A stretch of DNA of 64,000 bases from assembly GCF_044386045.1 (NCBI RefSeq), contig NZ_JBISCD010000035.1, forward strand, positions 54,022 through 118,021. The letters run 5' to 3'. The stretch comes from Thalassobellus sediminis (lineage in GTDB: Bacteria; Bacteroidota; Bacteroidia; Flavobacteriales; Flavobacteriaceae). The notes beneath the pieces are model-generated. The model was not told the DNA's origin and ran no database searches. It saw nothing but the letters and a program-made list of their open reading frames with translations. Both the position numbers and the translations under genes were made by a program. Positions 7,880 to 15,955 of the stretch are shown piece after piece. The stretch's first letter is position 1, and each line of letters begins with the position of its first letter.

Positions 7880-9787
7880 ATGAGTAATTATCACATTAAA
7901 CATTTAGAAGAATATTATCAAGTTTATAGAAAATCAGTTAGAGACCCAGAGAGTTTTTGGGAAGAAGTAGCTGAAGAACATTTTTTGTGGCGTAAAAAAT
8001 GGGATAATGTTTTAAGTTGGGATTTTAGTAAGCCCGAAGTTAAATGGTTTGAGGGTGCTCAACTTAATATAACTGAAAACTGTATTGATAGACATTTAGC
8101 AACTCGTGCAGATAAAACGGCTATCCTGTTTGAACCAAATGACCCCAAAGATCCTGCCGAACATATTACTTATAGGCAATTACACGAGCGTGTTAATCAG
8201 TTTGCTAATGTTTTAAAAGATCAGGGTATCAAAAAAGGAGATCGTGTTTGTATTTATTTACCAATGATTCCTGAATTAGCTATTTCTGTTTTGGCTTGCG
8301 CTAGAATTGGAGCTATACATTCAGTTGTTTTTGCTGGTTTTTCAGCAACAGCTTTATCAACTAGAATTAATGATTCTGATTGCAAAATGGTTATTACAAG
8401 TGATGGTTCATATCGTGGAGCGAAAACAATTGATTTAAAAGGTATTGTAGATGAAGCGTTAGAAAGTTGTAATGGAGTAGAATCTGTTTTAGTAGCAAAA
8501 AGAATTAATACAGAAGTAAATATGAAAACAGGTCGTGACCAATGGTTGCAACCTCTTTTAAATAAAGCGTCTATAATTTGTGAAGCAGAAACAATGGATG
8601 CTGAAGATCCATTATTTATTTTATATACCTCAGGATCTACTGGGAAACCAAAAGGAATGGTTCATACCACAGGAGGTTATATGGTTTATACAGCATATAC
8701 CTTCAAAAATGTGTTTCAATATAGAGAAAATGATGTGTATTGGTGTACTGCAGATATTGGTTGGATTACAGGTCATAGTTATATTGTTTACGGTCCTTTG
8801 GCAAACGGAGCTACAACCGTAATGTTTGAAGGTGTGCCAAGTTATCCCGATTTCGGACGTTTTTGGGAAGTTGTAGAAAAACATAAAGTAAATCAGTTTT
8901 ACACTGCACCAACCGCTATTAGAGCCTTAGCTAAGCAAGGATTGGAGTTGGTTGATAAATATGATTTATCATCTCTTAAAGTTTTAGGATCAGTTGGTGA
9001 ACCTATTAATGAAGAAGCATGGCATTGGTATAATGATAATATTGGAAAAAATAAAAGCCCTATTGTAGATACTTGGTGGCAAACCGAAACAGGAGGTATA
9101 ATGATTAGTCCAATTCCGTTTGTAACACCTACAAAACCCACTTACGCGACTTTGCCTTTTATAGGTGTTCAGCCAGCATTAATGGATGAAAACGGTAAAG
9201 AATTAAAAGGGAATCAAGTAGATGGGCGTTTATGTATTAAGTTCCCTTGGCCAAGTATGGCACGTACAATTTGGGGGAATCATCAACGCTATAAGGATAC
9301 TTATTTTTCAGCTTATGAAAATAAATATTTTACAGGTGACGGTGCATTACGCGATGAGGTAGGATATTACAGAATAACAGGTCGTGTAGATGATGTTATT
9401 ATTGTTTCAGGACATAATTTAGGTACTGCACCAATTGAAGATGCTATTAACGAGCATCCAGCAGTTGCAGAGTCTGCTATTGTAGGATTCCCACATGATA
9501 TAAAAGGAAACGCATTATACGGATACGTTATATTAAAAGACTTTGGAGAAACTAGAGACCATAATAATGTTCGCAAAGAAATTAATCAAATTATTACAGA
9601 GCATATAGGACCCATTGCTAAATTAGATAAAATTCAGTTTACAAGTGGCTTACCAAAAACACGTTCTGGAAAAATTATGCGTCGTATTTTACGAAAAATA
9701 GCTTGTAAAGACACCAGTAATTTAGGAGATACGAGTACATTATTGAATCCAGAAGTAGTTCAAGACATTATAGATAATGTAAAATAA
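7880..9787 (+). CDS. acs: Acetyl-CoA synthetase (AMP-forming)
   Basis: A 635-residue protein of full family length. It converts acetate, ATP and CoA to acetyl-CoA through an acetyl-adenylate. The ATP-binding motif YTSGSTGKPKG, the WWQTETGG motif, the hinge-region YRITGRVDDVI and the C-terminal PKTRSGKIMRR are all present; K598 in the last is the catalytic lysine that is acetylated for control in other bacteria. It starts 29 bases after the symporter, so uptake and activation of acetate are encoded together. Acetyl-CoA made here would feed the two aconitase-containing TCA steps encoded about 12 kb further on. A terminator hairpin follows. Confidence 0.97.
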   Translation: MSNYHIKHLEEYYQVYRKSVRDPESFWEEVAEEHFLWRKKWDNVLSWDFSKPEVKWFEGAQLNITENCIDRHLATRADKTAILFEPNDPKDPAEHITYRQLHERVNQFANVLKDQGIKKGDRVCIYLPMIPELAISVLACARIGAIHSVVFAGFSATALSTRINDSDCKMVITSDGSYRGAKTIDLKGIVDEALESCNGVESVLVAKRINTEVNMKTGRDQWLQPLLNKASIICEAETMDAEDPLFILYTSGSTGKPKGMVHTTGGYMVYTAYTFKNVFQYRENDVYWCTADIGWITGHSYIVYGPLANGATTVMFEGVPSYPDFGRFWEVVEKHKVNQFYTAPTAIRALAKQGLELVDKYDLSSLKVLGSVGEPINEEAWHWYNDNIGKNKSPIVDTWWQTETGGIMISPIPFVTPTKPTYATLPFIGVQPALMDENGKELKGNQVDGRLCIKFPWPSMARTIWGNHQRYKDTYFSAYENKYFTGDGALRDEVGYYRITGRVDDVIIVSGHNLGTAPIEDAINEHPAVAESAIVGFPHDIKGNALYGYVILKDFGETRDHNNVRKEINQIITEHIGPIAKLDKIQFTSGLPKTRSGKIMRRILRKIACKDTSNLGDTSTLLNPEVVQDIIDNVK

Positions 9788-9810
9788 GTTATTAAATCCA
9801 TTAAATGTTA

Positions 9811-9847
9811 AACCGTATTGCCATAAATTATTGGTAATACGGTTTTT
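9811..9847 (+). terminator. Terminator hairpin after acs
   Basis: A 13-bp stem with one G-T pair (AACCGTATTGCCA paired with TGGTAATACGGTT) is followed by TTTTT, 24 bases beyond the acs stop codon. Confidence 0.85.
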
Positions 9848-9883
9848 CTTTAATTAAAAATTATATAAATAAAAAAATGTTCT

Positions 9884-10357
9884 ATGAATCATACTTTTAA
9901 AGCTCATGTAAATTGGAAAGCATCAAAAGATGAAACAACTATAGATTCAAAATCATATAATAGAGCTCATATTGTTAAAATTGATAATAAAACTTTTGAT
10001 TTAAAAATGTCGGCTGCTAAAATGTTTAGGGGCGATAGTGAACTTTATAATCCTGAAGATTTATTGCTTTCGGCATTAGCTTCCTGCCATATGATGTCTT
10101 ATTTATATATGTGTTCGCAAAATAATATTGAGGTTTTGTCTTATACTGATAATGCTGAAGCTATTTTAGAAGTTGAATCATCAGGTAGTGGACATTTTAC
10201 TAAGGCAACTTTAAATCCAATAATTAAAATAAAAGATGAAGCAAAAAAGAAACTTGCTTTAAGTTTACACGAAAAAGCGAATAGTTTGTGTTTTATTGCT
10301 AATTCTTGTAATTTTCCTATTACCCATAATGTTCAGGTTTTAGTTGAAGATAAATAA
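9884..10357 (+). CDS. OsmC/Ohr-family peroxidase-like protein
   Basis: A 157-residue protein of the OsmC/Ohr fold. The two redox cysteines expected of the family are visible: C68 in LLSALASCHM and C136 in HEKANSLCFI. The family reduces organic or inorganic hydroperoxides with thiols in the cytoplasm; the small differences between OsmC, Ohr and YhfA-like branches are not resolved here. It has its own position after the acs terminator and is convergent with the exonuclease gene, so it is probably a single-gene unit. Confidence 0.88.
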   Translation: MNHTFKAHVNWKASKDETTIDSKSYNRAHIVKIDNKTFDLKMSAAKMFRGDSELYNPEDLLLSALASCHMMSYLYMCSQNNIEVLSYTDNAEAILEVESSGSGHFTKATLNPIIKIKDEAKKKLALSLHEKANSLCFIANSCNFPITHNVQVLVEDK

Positions 10358-10404
10358 AGTAACTTTTTATATACTTCTTAAAGCTTATTTAAAAAAGATA
10401 ATTA

Positions 10405-11067
10405 CTATCTATTCAACAAATATCCCCAGCTTAAATGCTTTTTTTTATCAAGTCTCGATAAAATCTTCAAAAAAACAAAAGCTGTAATAAGCGAATCGCC
10501 AGTAGCAGTATGTCTGTCAATTGTAGGTACATTTAGCTCTTTACATAAATAATCTAACGTATAAGGTTTTGTGTTGTCTTGATAAATAATATGTAAAGAC
10601 TTTTTGTATAAAACGCCTGTATCAATAAACTTGTTTTTTAGTTTTCCTAAACCATGTCTTGAAAGCATTTCGTTTATCATACGCTTATCAAAACTAGCAT
10701 GATGTGCAATTAAAATATCATTTTTTATATATTCTAAAAAAGATTTGATGGCTTCTAATTCGGATACTTTATTTAATAAACCTTTTTTCATTAAGCCATG
10801 AATTTTAACGGTTTCAGCTTTGAAAACATCTTGTTCTAAATATAACTCTAAACTTTTATTTACTTCAATTGTTTTTCCAATAAATGAAACGGCTCCAATA
10901 GATAAAATCCGATCTTCTTTTTTATCAAAACCAGTAGTTTCTGTGTCAAAAGCAATAAAACGAGAGTTGTTAATATCAATATTGTTTTTGTTTTTAAAAC
11001 AATTTATATATTCTAACCAAAAATCAGGATATTTAGGTTGTTTTTTAAAAGGCCAATTAAAACTCAT
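10405..11067 (-). CDS. DnaQ-like 3'-5' exonuclease (PolC-type DEDDh)
   Basis: A 220-residue protein with the exonuclease motifs in order: FDTETTGF (ExoI, two acidic residues), IAHHASFD (ExoII) and HTATGDSLITA (ExoIII histidine and aspartate). This is a DEDDh nuclease of the DNA polymerase III epsilon/PolC type with no polymerase domain. Only one base separates it from the end of the upstream DUF294 gene, so the two are one transcription unit. The same pair (DUF294/CBS protein plus DnaQ-like exonuclease) is known to accompany the VC_2705 symporter and acs in many bacteria. What the nuclease does in that setting is not established. Confidence 0.9.
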   Translation of the reverse strand: MSFNWPFKKQPKYPDFWLEYINCFKNKNNIDINNSRFIAFDTETTGFDKKEDRILSIGAVSFIGKTIEVNKSLELYLEQDVFKAETVKIHGLMKKGLLNKVSELEAIKSFLEYIKNDILIAHHASFDKRMINEMLSRHGLGKLKNKFIDTGVLYKKSLHIIYQDNTKPYTLDYLCKELNVPTIDRHTATGDSLITAFVFLKILSRLDKKKHLSWGYLLNR

Positions 11068-11068
11068 A

Positions 11069-12991
11069 TTATATAAAATTTTTTAAATCGAATCTTAATT
11101 TTAATGTTTCTTGAATTTCACTAATGGGTTTAAAACAGCGTTTTAATTTTAATTGTTCTTCTTTTGTTAAGGTTTCTATTTTTATGAATTTTCCCGAATT
11201 ATTATGAAGTAAGCCTTGTTTGGTTTTAAATTTCGATAAAGCCTTAAAAGCATAAGAGCATGATTCATAAAGTTCTTTATTGTTGGGTTCTATCTCTGCT
11301 AATTTTTCATAACGTAGAGACGTGTTATTTATACCCTTTATTTTTTTACTTAAAATAAGTAATCTAGCCGCATCAATTAGCGGCATAAGTGCTCTGCTTT
11401 TTATATTAAAAAGGTCTTTTTCTTTATTGTTTTTTTCTAATACAAATTGTTTAAAAAGCCCCAGTGGAGATGGGTTTTTAAGAGCGTCTCTTCCTAGGAA
11501 TTTGAAAAATAGTGAGGTTTCATCTAACGCTTTAAAAATAGAATTAGATAAGTCTTCTATTAAACTTTTGTCACCATAAACACAATTAAAATCGAAAAAA
11601 ATAGATGATAGTAATATGGCTTTGTCATCAGGGTTTAAAACCCAACTACTAAATTGTGATTTCCATTCTGAAATAGGTTTACACCATTCTTTATTACTAG
11701 CCATCATGTCGGCTTCGCAATATTCAAATCCTATTTTGTTTAAAGATTTAGTAACTAGTTTTGCTAATTCTAGAAAATAGGTTTGAGTTTCTTCGTATTT
11801 ATCTTCTGTGACATCTTGAAACACAATAGCGTTATCCTGATCTGTAAAAAGTAATTGTTCTTTTCTACCTTGACTACCAATTGCCATCCAAGAAAAAGGA
11901 ACAGGAGGTGGTGTGGGCATTTTTTTTAAAGCTATTTCTACAGCACGAACTGTTACAGCGTCATTAATTTGTGAAATTATTTTAACAATATGAGATAAAG
12001 GAATGTTTTGTTCTAAATAACTTTTAATTAATGTTTTGGCTTTTAACCTGGCGACTCTAAGTTTTTTAGTCCGTTTTGCCCGTTTTATTTCTTTTAAAAT
12101 TACCGAAGGGTTATTTCCTAAAGTAACTAAAACATCATGATGGGTTAAAACACCAATAAGTTTAGAGTTTACAGTGCCATCTTTTGTGATGCATAAATGA
12201 CCGATGTTGTGCTTAATCATTTGAAGTTGTCCATCGGCTACAGTTAAATCTTTTTTGCTAGATATTACTGGGGAATTCATAATATTACTAACCGATGTTT
12301 CGATAGGGAATAATCCTGTTGCGATTTTGTTTTTAATATCGCTATTTGTAATTATACCTAAAGGTTTTTTTTGCTTATCAACAACAATAATACAGCCAAT
12401 TTTATTAGCACTCATTTTAATTGCTGCATCTTTTAACGATGAATCTATTTTACAAGTAATGGGCTTTTTTGTGTAGTTTGCTGTTTGAAAGTTTACAATA
12501 TCTTGAGAATTATTTGGTAAATAATCTCCAAATATTTTACCTGTTTCTTCTGCTGTGTAAGGATCGTATGAATTTGTAGCAAAAGCAGTAATTAAAAATT
12601 TATAAACTTTAGCATTATTGTTTGTAACTGTTTCAAATATATTTATAGGAATAGCATAAACAATAGATTCTTCATTAGCAGCAGCAGTTAGCTTATAATC
12701 TTCTTTAGTTATAAGTGGTCTTACTCCAAATACATCTCCAGCATCACTTATATTTATAATTTCTTGAATATTATTTACTGTTGTGTGTAATAAAGCTATT
12801 CCTCCATTTCTAACTATATAAAAATGGTCGTTAAAGCTATCACCTTTTTTAAATAAGTTGTCACCTTTTTCTAGATAGATTATAGATACTTGAGAAGAAA
12901 TTTTTAGTAAATCCTCAAGCTTTAAAAGATTAAAAGGTGGGTAGTTTTTTAAAAAATCATTAACCCGTTCTGCAATGGAGTTTTTCATCAA
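11069..12991 (-). CDS. Cyclic-nucleotide-binding/CBS/DUF294 nucleotidyltransferase-like signalling protein
   Basis: A 640-residue cytoplasmic multidomain protein. Residues 15-135 form a cyclic-nucleotide-binding-type beta barrel (GDNLFKKGD at the start, GDVFGVRPL in the phosphate-cassette position, without an obvious conserved arginine there). Residues 170-290 are a pair of CBS domains. Residues 330-450 are a DUF294 nucleotidyltransferase-like domain with GSQGRKEQ followed by TDQDNAIVF, and residues 480-620 are the DUF294 C-terminal helical domain. Relatives resemble the uridylyltransferase GlnD. CBS domains usually sense adenosine nucleotides, so a role in controlling acetate metabolism or the linked symporter is plausible because of the gene neighbourhood, but this is inference. 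It is the first gene of a two-gene unit with the exonuclease. Confidence 0.9.
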   Translation of the reverse strand: MMKNSIAERVNDFLKNYPPFNLLKLEDLLKISSQVSIIYLEKGDNLFKKGDSFNDHFYIVRNGGIALLHTTVNNIQEIINISDAGDVFGVRPLITKEDYKLTAAANEESIVYAIPINIFETVTNNNAKVYKFLITAFATNSYDPYTAEETGKIFGDYLPNNSQDIVNFQTANYTKKPITCKIDSSLKDAAIKMSANKIGCIIVVDKQKKPLGIITNSDIKNKIATGLFPIETSVSNIMNSPVISSKKDLTVADGQLQMIKHNIGHLCITKDGTVNSKLIGVLTHHDVLVTLGNNPSVILKEIKRAKRTKKLRVARLKAKTLIKSYLEQNIPLSHIVKIISQINDAVTVRAVEIALKKMPTPPPVPFSWMAIGSQGRKEQLLFTDQDNAIVFQDVTEDKYEETQTYFLELAKLVTKSLNKIGFEYCEADMMASNKEWCKPISEWKSQFSSWVLNPDDKAILLSSIFFDFNCVYGDKSLIEDLSNSIFKALDETSLFFKFLGRDALKNPSPLGLFKQFVLEKNNKEKDLFNIKSRALMPLIDAARLLILSKKIKGINNTSLRYEKLAEIEPNNKELYESCSYAFKALSKFKTKQGLLHNNSGKFIKIETLTKEEQLKLKRCFKPISEIQETLKLRFDLKNFI

Positions 12992-13029
12992 ATAAATTTA
13001 TATTTCTGAAATAAAGAGATGTTATTTGT

Positions 13030-13644
13030 TTAAATCATTTTAAAATCTAGAAGCAATTCACCTTCAATAGACGCTTGTAAATGATCTCCTCTATGGATTT
13101 CTCCAGCTCCAACAGCAGGTGTGCCTGTAAAAATAAGATCGCCAGGTTCTAAAGTCATGTATTTAGATGTGAAAGTAATAATATCACTAAAATTGTAAAT
13201 CATTAAAGCTGTATTTCCAACTTGCTTTTCTTCACCGTTAATAACTAAGTTAAAATTGATATTGTCAAGTTTAGAGAATTTCGAAACTGGTTTAAAATTA
13301 GATATTGGCGCAGCACCATCAAAACCTTTTCCTAAGTCCCAAGGGCCTTTAGTTTCTCTGCATGCATTAAAAACATCTTTTGCAGTATAATCTATACCTA
13401 CACCAATTTCTGAAATGTAGGATGCTGCATCAGTAAGGGCAATGTCTTTTCCTTTCTTTCCTATTTTTATAACTAATTCAACTTCGTAGTTTAATTGGTT
13501 CGTAAAATTTGGATAAATAACATCTTTATTGTTTTTTACAAGGCTAGATTCTGGTTTAGAAAAGATTATTTGTTTTCCGCTTTTATTAGCACTAATATCT
13601 GCTTTATTGGTTACATAATTTTTTCCTATGGCTAGTATTTTCAT
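13030..13644 (-). CDS. Fumarylacetoacetate hydrolase (FAH) family protein
   Basis: A 204-residue protein covering only the C-terminal catalytic FAH fold. Expected metal-binding acidic residues are seen in YEVELVIKIG and GVGIDYTAKD, and the closing motif FTGTPAVGAGEIHRGD is typical. Members include acylpyruvases, 2-oxo-hept-3-ene-dioate hydratases and oxaloacetate decarboxylases/tautomerases of FAHD1 type. The length and lack of an N-terminal domain match small FAHD1-like enzymes; the precise reaction cannot be given. It lies 38 bases downstream of nothing on its own strand and upstream of no obvious partner, so it is probably monocistronic. Confidence 0.88.
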   Translation of the reverse strand: MKILAIGKNYVTNKADISANKSGKQIIFSKPESSLVKNNKDVIYPNFTNQLNYEVELVIKIGKKGKDIALTDAASYISEIGVGIDYTAKDVFNACRETKGPWDLGKGFDGAAPISNFKPVSKFSKLDNINFNLVINGEEKQVGNTALMIYNFSDIITFTSKYMTLEPGDLIFTGTPAVGAGEIHRGDHLQASIEGELLLDFKMI

Positions 13645-13779
13645 GGTGTTTTATTTAGTTGTGATTAAGAATGTAAATTTAATAAAATAAGATGGTTATA
13701 ATTGTTCTATATTTAACTTCTTTAAGTTAAAATATTGACAAGAATATATTGTATACTTATTTTAAGTAAGTAAAGAAAA

Positions 13780-13941
13780 GTGGAATTTAAAATTGAGTTT
13801 AAAGTTTGGTTTTCTAAAACTTATTATCTTAAATATTGTAAAAAAAAACAATGGGTCTTAAAAGAATATATAAAAGAAGCTGTTTTAACTCCAAAAGAGA
13901 AAAAAGCGGCACGATTAGCAAAAATTTCTAAACGTACTTAA
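13780..13941 (+). CDS. Small basic protein of unknown function
   Basis: A 53-residue frame beginning with GTG at 13780 directly after an in-frame stop at 13771. The product starts MEFKIEFKVWFSKTYYLKYC and ends in a lysine- and arginine-rich tail (PKEKKAARLAKISKRT). It is supported by position: it fills an otherwise empty gap and ends 25 bases before a strong terminator hairpin that would serve it. No known domain is recognised. The aromatic N-terminal half and charged C-terminal half suggest nucleic-acid or ribosome binding, but that is only a guess from composition. Confidence 0.5.
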   Translation: MEFKIEFKVWFSKTYYLKYCKKKQWVLKEYIKEAVLTPKEKKAARLAKISKRT

Positions 13942-13965
13942 GTTATTAGTTTAAAATTTTACATA

Positions 13966-13997
13966 AAAAAAACCACTTTTATTAAAGTGGTTTTTTT
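13966..13997. terminator. Bidirectional terminator between small ORF and DUF1593 gene
   Basis: Stem AAACCACTTT at 13969-13978 pairs with AAAGTGGTTT after a four-base loop, with A-tract and T-tract on the two sides. It lies between convergent genes and can end both. Confidence 0.85.
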
Positions 13998-14013
13998 AAT
14001 TTTTAAAATGGAG

Positions 14014-15450
14014 TTATTTAGGTAACACAGTAACAATAACTCGTTTGTATCTTGTTAGATTAGGCTCTCCTTTATCTGATAATTTTAGAATAAAATGTAT
14101 GGTTTCCTTTTTGTTAACTTCAGGAGCTGTAAAATTAGCAACATGTACATTAGGAGCAGATAAAATTATTTCTTTCTTATACGAACTTTCTTCTACATAA
14201 TTAAACCACATAAAACTTAGATTGTCACCATCAGGATCTGTAGAGTCTAAAGCATCTAAATCAAAACTTTCGCCAGATTTTAATGTGATGTGATCTGGGT
14301 GTAATAATATTGGTACAGGTGGATGATTGGCGTCTTCATAGTTTTTAATACACCAATCCATACGCGCTGCAAAATCATTTTGAAACTCATCTCTCCAGCG
14401 CCATAAAGTAGACTTAAAGTCGTTAAATATAAGTGTGTCTCTAACTACACTACGTCCAAATTGCTTCTTAATAAATGGAGCATAGTTATCATTGGCATTG
14501 GTCCATATCTTTCTAGTTTCAGGAGCAATTGGCACTATAGAACTTCCATCTTTTGTTTTAGAAAAATCTGGTATATATAATTCGTAGCGTCCTCCCCAAG
14601 CACCCCATTCTGGGTGTTCAGATTCGTTTAAACCATTAGGGATTAATGATAAAAATGCAGGTGTATCGCCTTCAACTCCCCAAGCTACATCAGGATATAT
14701 AGCGCCTAGAGGTCCGTGGTCTTGTTGAATGTTTTCTTCTAACCAAGAATTACTAATAGTGGTGTTGTCTATACCTTTTATAAAGGTGTTAATACCTGTC
14801 CATGTAGCATTTTTATATTCATCGCCTGGACTCACTATATAGAATAAGTCTGGAAAGTTATTTCTAATCCAAATACCGCTATCATCTTGATCGGAAATTG
14901 TATAAACTCTAAGTTTAGATATTAGTCTCTTAGCTTCTTTTTTACTCTTGGTTTTTTTAATTTTATAGAGTGATTGTGCTAAAGTATTTACGCCACCCCA
15001 AACAGATATCCATAACGGACGATCATCTTTTTCTTCTAAAACATCTATAATCCATTCTGAACCTTCTGAATCTTTTCCTTTACCAACGCCTTTCATACCG
15101 TAAACAGGTAACCCGTCTTTTAAAACAGACAGTAAATCTTGTGCAACAGGAAAACTAGCTTCATGTTTTAAAAGGTTAGGCTGTATTTTATCATAAGCAC
15201 TAATAATTTTTTCTATAGAAATAGGGTTTATCATGTTTTGATGCCAACACGAAGTAGTAGCCACAATGCCTTTAATATCTATTTGATTAGAGTATAGAAA
15301 CAATCTAACGAAGGATTGTGTGTCATCTGGGTCTGCTTCAATATCAGATAATATAATAACTCTATTTTTTTCATTTGTTTGAGATGAAATAACATTTGTA
15401 AATAGCATCAAAGTAATGCTTAGGCAGATGATTTTTTTTAGTAATTGCAT
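14014..15450 (-). CDS. Secreted Sde182/DUF1593 nucleoside-hydrolase-like protein
   Basis: A 478-residue exported protein. Residues 1-23 form a signal peptide (SSQ at the cleavage zone). Residues 28-330 are the DUF1593 domain, a nucleoside-hydrolase-like fold with a cluster of acidic residues near its start (LSDIEADPDDTQSF), the place where the calcium-binding aspartates lie in true nucleoside hydrolases. Residues 385-478 form an Ig-like/Sde182 C-terminal domain (DALDSTDPDGDNLSFMWF). The founding homologue from Saccharophagus degradans binds cellulose, so the likely role is polysaccharide or glycoside handling outside the cytoplasm. A LacI-type operator 27 bases upstream suggests control by a sugar-responsive repressor not encoded in this window. 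Confidence 0.85.
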   Translation of the reverse strand: MQLLKKIICLSITLMLFTNVISSQTNEKNRVIILSDIEADPDDTQSFVRLFLYSNQIDIKGIVATTSCWHQNMINPISIEKIISAYDKIQPNLLKHEASFPVAQDLLSVLKDGLPVYGMKGVGKGKDSEGSEWIIDVLEEKDDRPLWISVWGGVNTLAQSLYKIKKTKSKKEAKRLISKLRVYTISDQDDSGIWIRNNFPDLFYIVSPGDEYKNATWTGINTFIKGIDNTTISNSWLEENIQQDHGPLGAIYPDVAWGVEGDTPAFLSLIPNGLNESEHPEWGAWGGRYELYIPDFSKTKDGSSIVPIAPETRKIWTNANDNYAPFIKKQFGRSVVRDTLIFNDFKSTLWRWRDEFQNDFAARMDWCIKNYEDANHPPVPILLHPDHITLKSGESFDLDALDSTDPDGDNLSFMWFNYVEESSYKKEIILSAPNVHVANFTAPEVNKKETIHFILKLSDKGEPNLTRYKRVIVTVLPK

Positions 15451-15476
15451 GATGTTTTTAATTTCTATTTATGTTT

Positions 15477-15492
15477 ACGCAAACGGTTGCGT
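15477..15492. promoter_or_regulatory. LacI-family operator-like palindrome upstream of DUF1593 gene
   Basis: The 16-base sequence ACGCAAACGGTTGCGT is an even palindrome with seven of eight positions matching between halves and a central CG, the form recognised by LacI/GalR-family regulators. It lies 27-42 bases upstream of the ATG at 15450 on the minus strand, where a promoter or leader would be. It is conspicuously GC-rich compared with the flanks. Confidence 0.6.
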
Positions 15493-15582
15493 GGATGTAA
15501 AAATACATAAAATTTTAAATTAGAAAAGAATTAACCTTTTAATTTAGGGTAATTAAAAGTTTGATGTAATATTTTGATTCAA

Positions 15583-15819
15583 CTAATTAGAAAATATTTG
15601 TCCTCTATGTGGTTTTAAGGCATCACGTATAGGTTTCATTTCATTTTCATTAACAACCATAAAGGCAATGCAGTGTAAAGGAGTAAGTTGTTCAAAACCA
15701 GTAATTTTTAGTTCCGTTTTTTTTATAGCTATATATTCTTTTAAATGAATTTCGTGGTGTTCAGCAATTTTAAGTGAATCAGGTCCACGAAAATCCCAAA
15801 TAAGTTTTAATTGTCTCAT
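15583..15819 (-). CDS. Small conserved-looking protein of unknown function
   Basis: A 78-residue protein starting with MRQLKLIWDFRGPDSLK. The ATG at 15819 is preferred over an upstream in-frame TTG at 15840 because the product then starts cleanly at the folded region. It has a compact mix of hydrophobic strands and helices, several histidines (AEHHEIHLKEY) and a single cysteine. I do not recognise a domain. It lies downstream of nothing on its strand, facing away from the parvulin cluster, so no function can be read from context. Confidence 0.65.
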   Translation of the reverse strand: MRQLKLIWDFRGPDSLKIAEHHEIHLKEYIAIKKTELKITGFEQLTPLHCIAFMVVNENEMKPIRDALKPHRGQIFSN

Positions 15820-15898
15820 GGTTTTTATGAAAATTAACAATTCAAATATACTTTAAAAAGGGAAATAATTTTGTTTTTAAAGCGTTTGTTAAAGCAAC

Positions 15899-15928
15899 TT
15901 GTATTATAGGTTAATATTAGTATTTTTG
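15899..15928 (+). promoter_or_regulatory. Bacteroidota-type promoter of the parvulin cluster
   Basis: TTG at 15899-15901, a 19-base spacer, and TATTTTTG at 15921-15928 match the Bacteroidota primary sigma pattern (TTG, 19-21 bases, TAnnTTTG). The ATG follows 28 bases later. Confidence 0.6.
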
Positions 15929-15955
15929 TCAAAACCATAAAAATTAAAATTTCAT

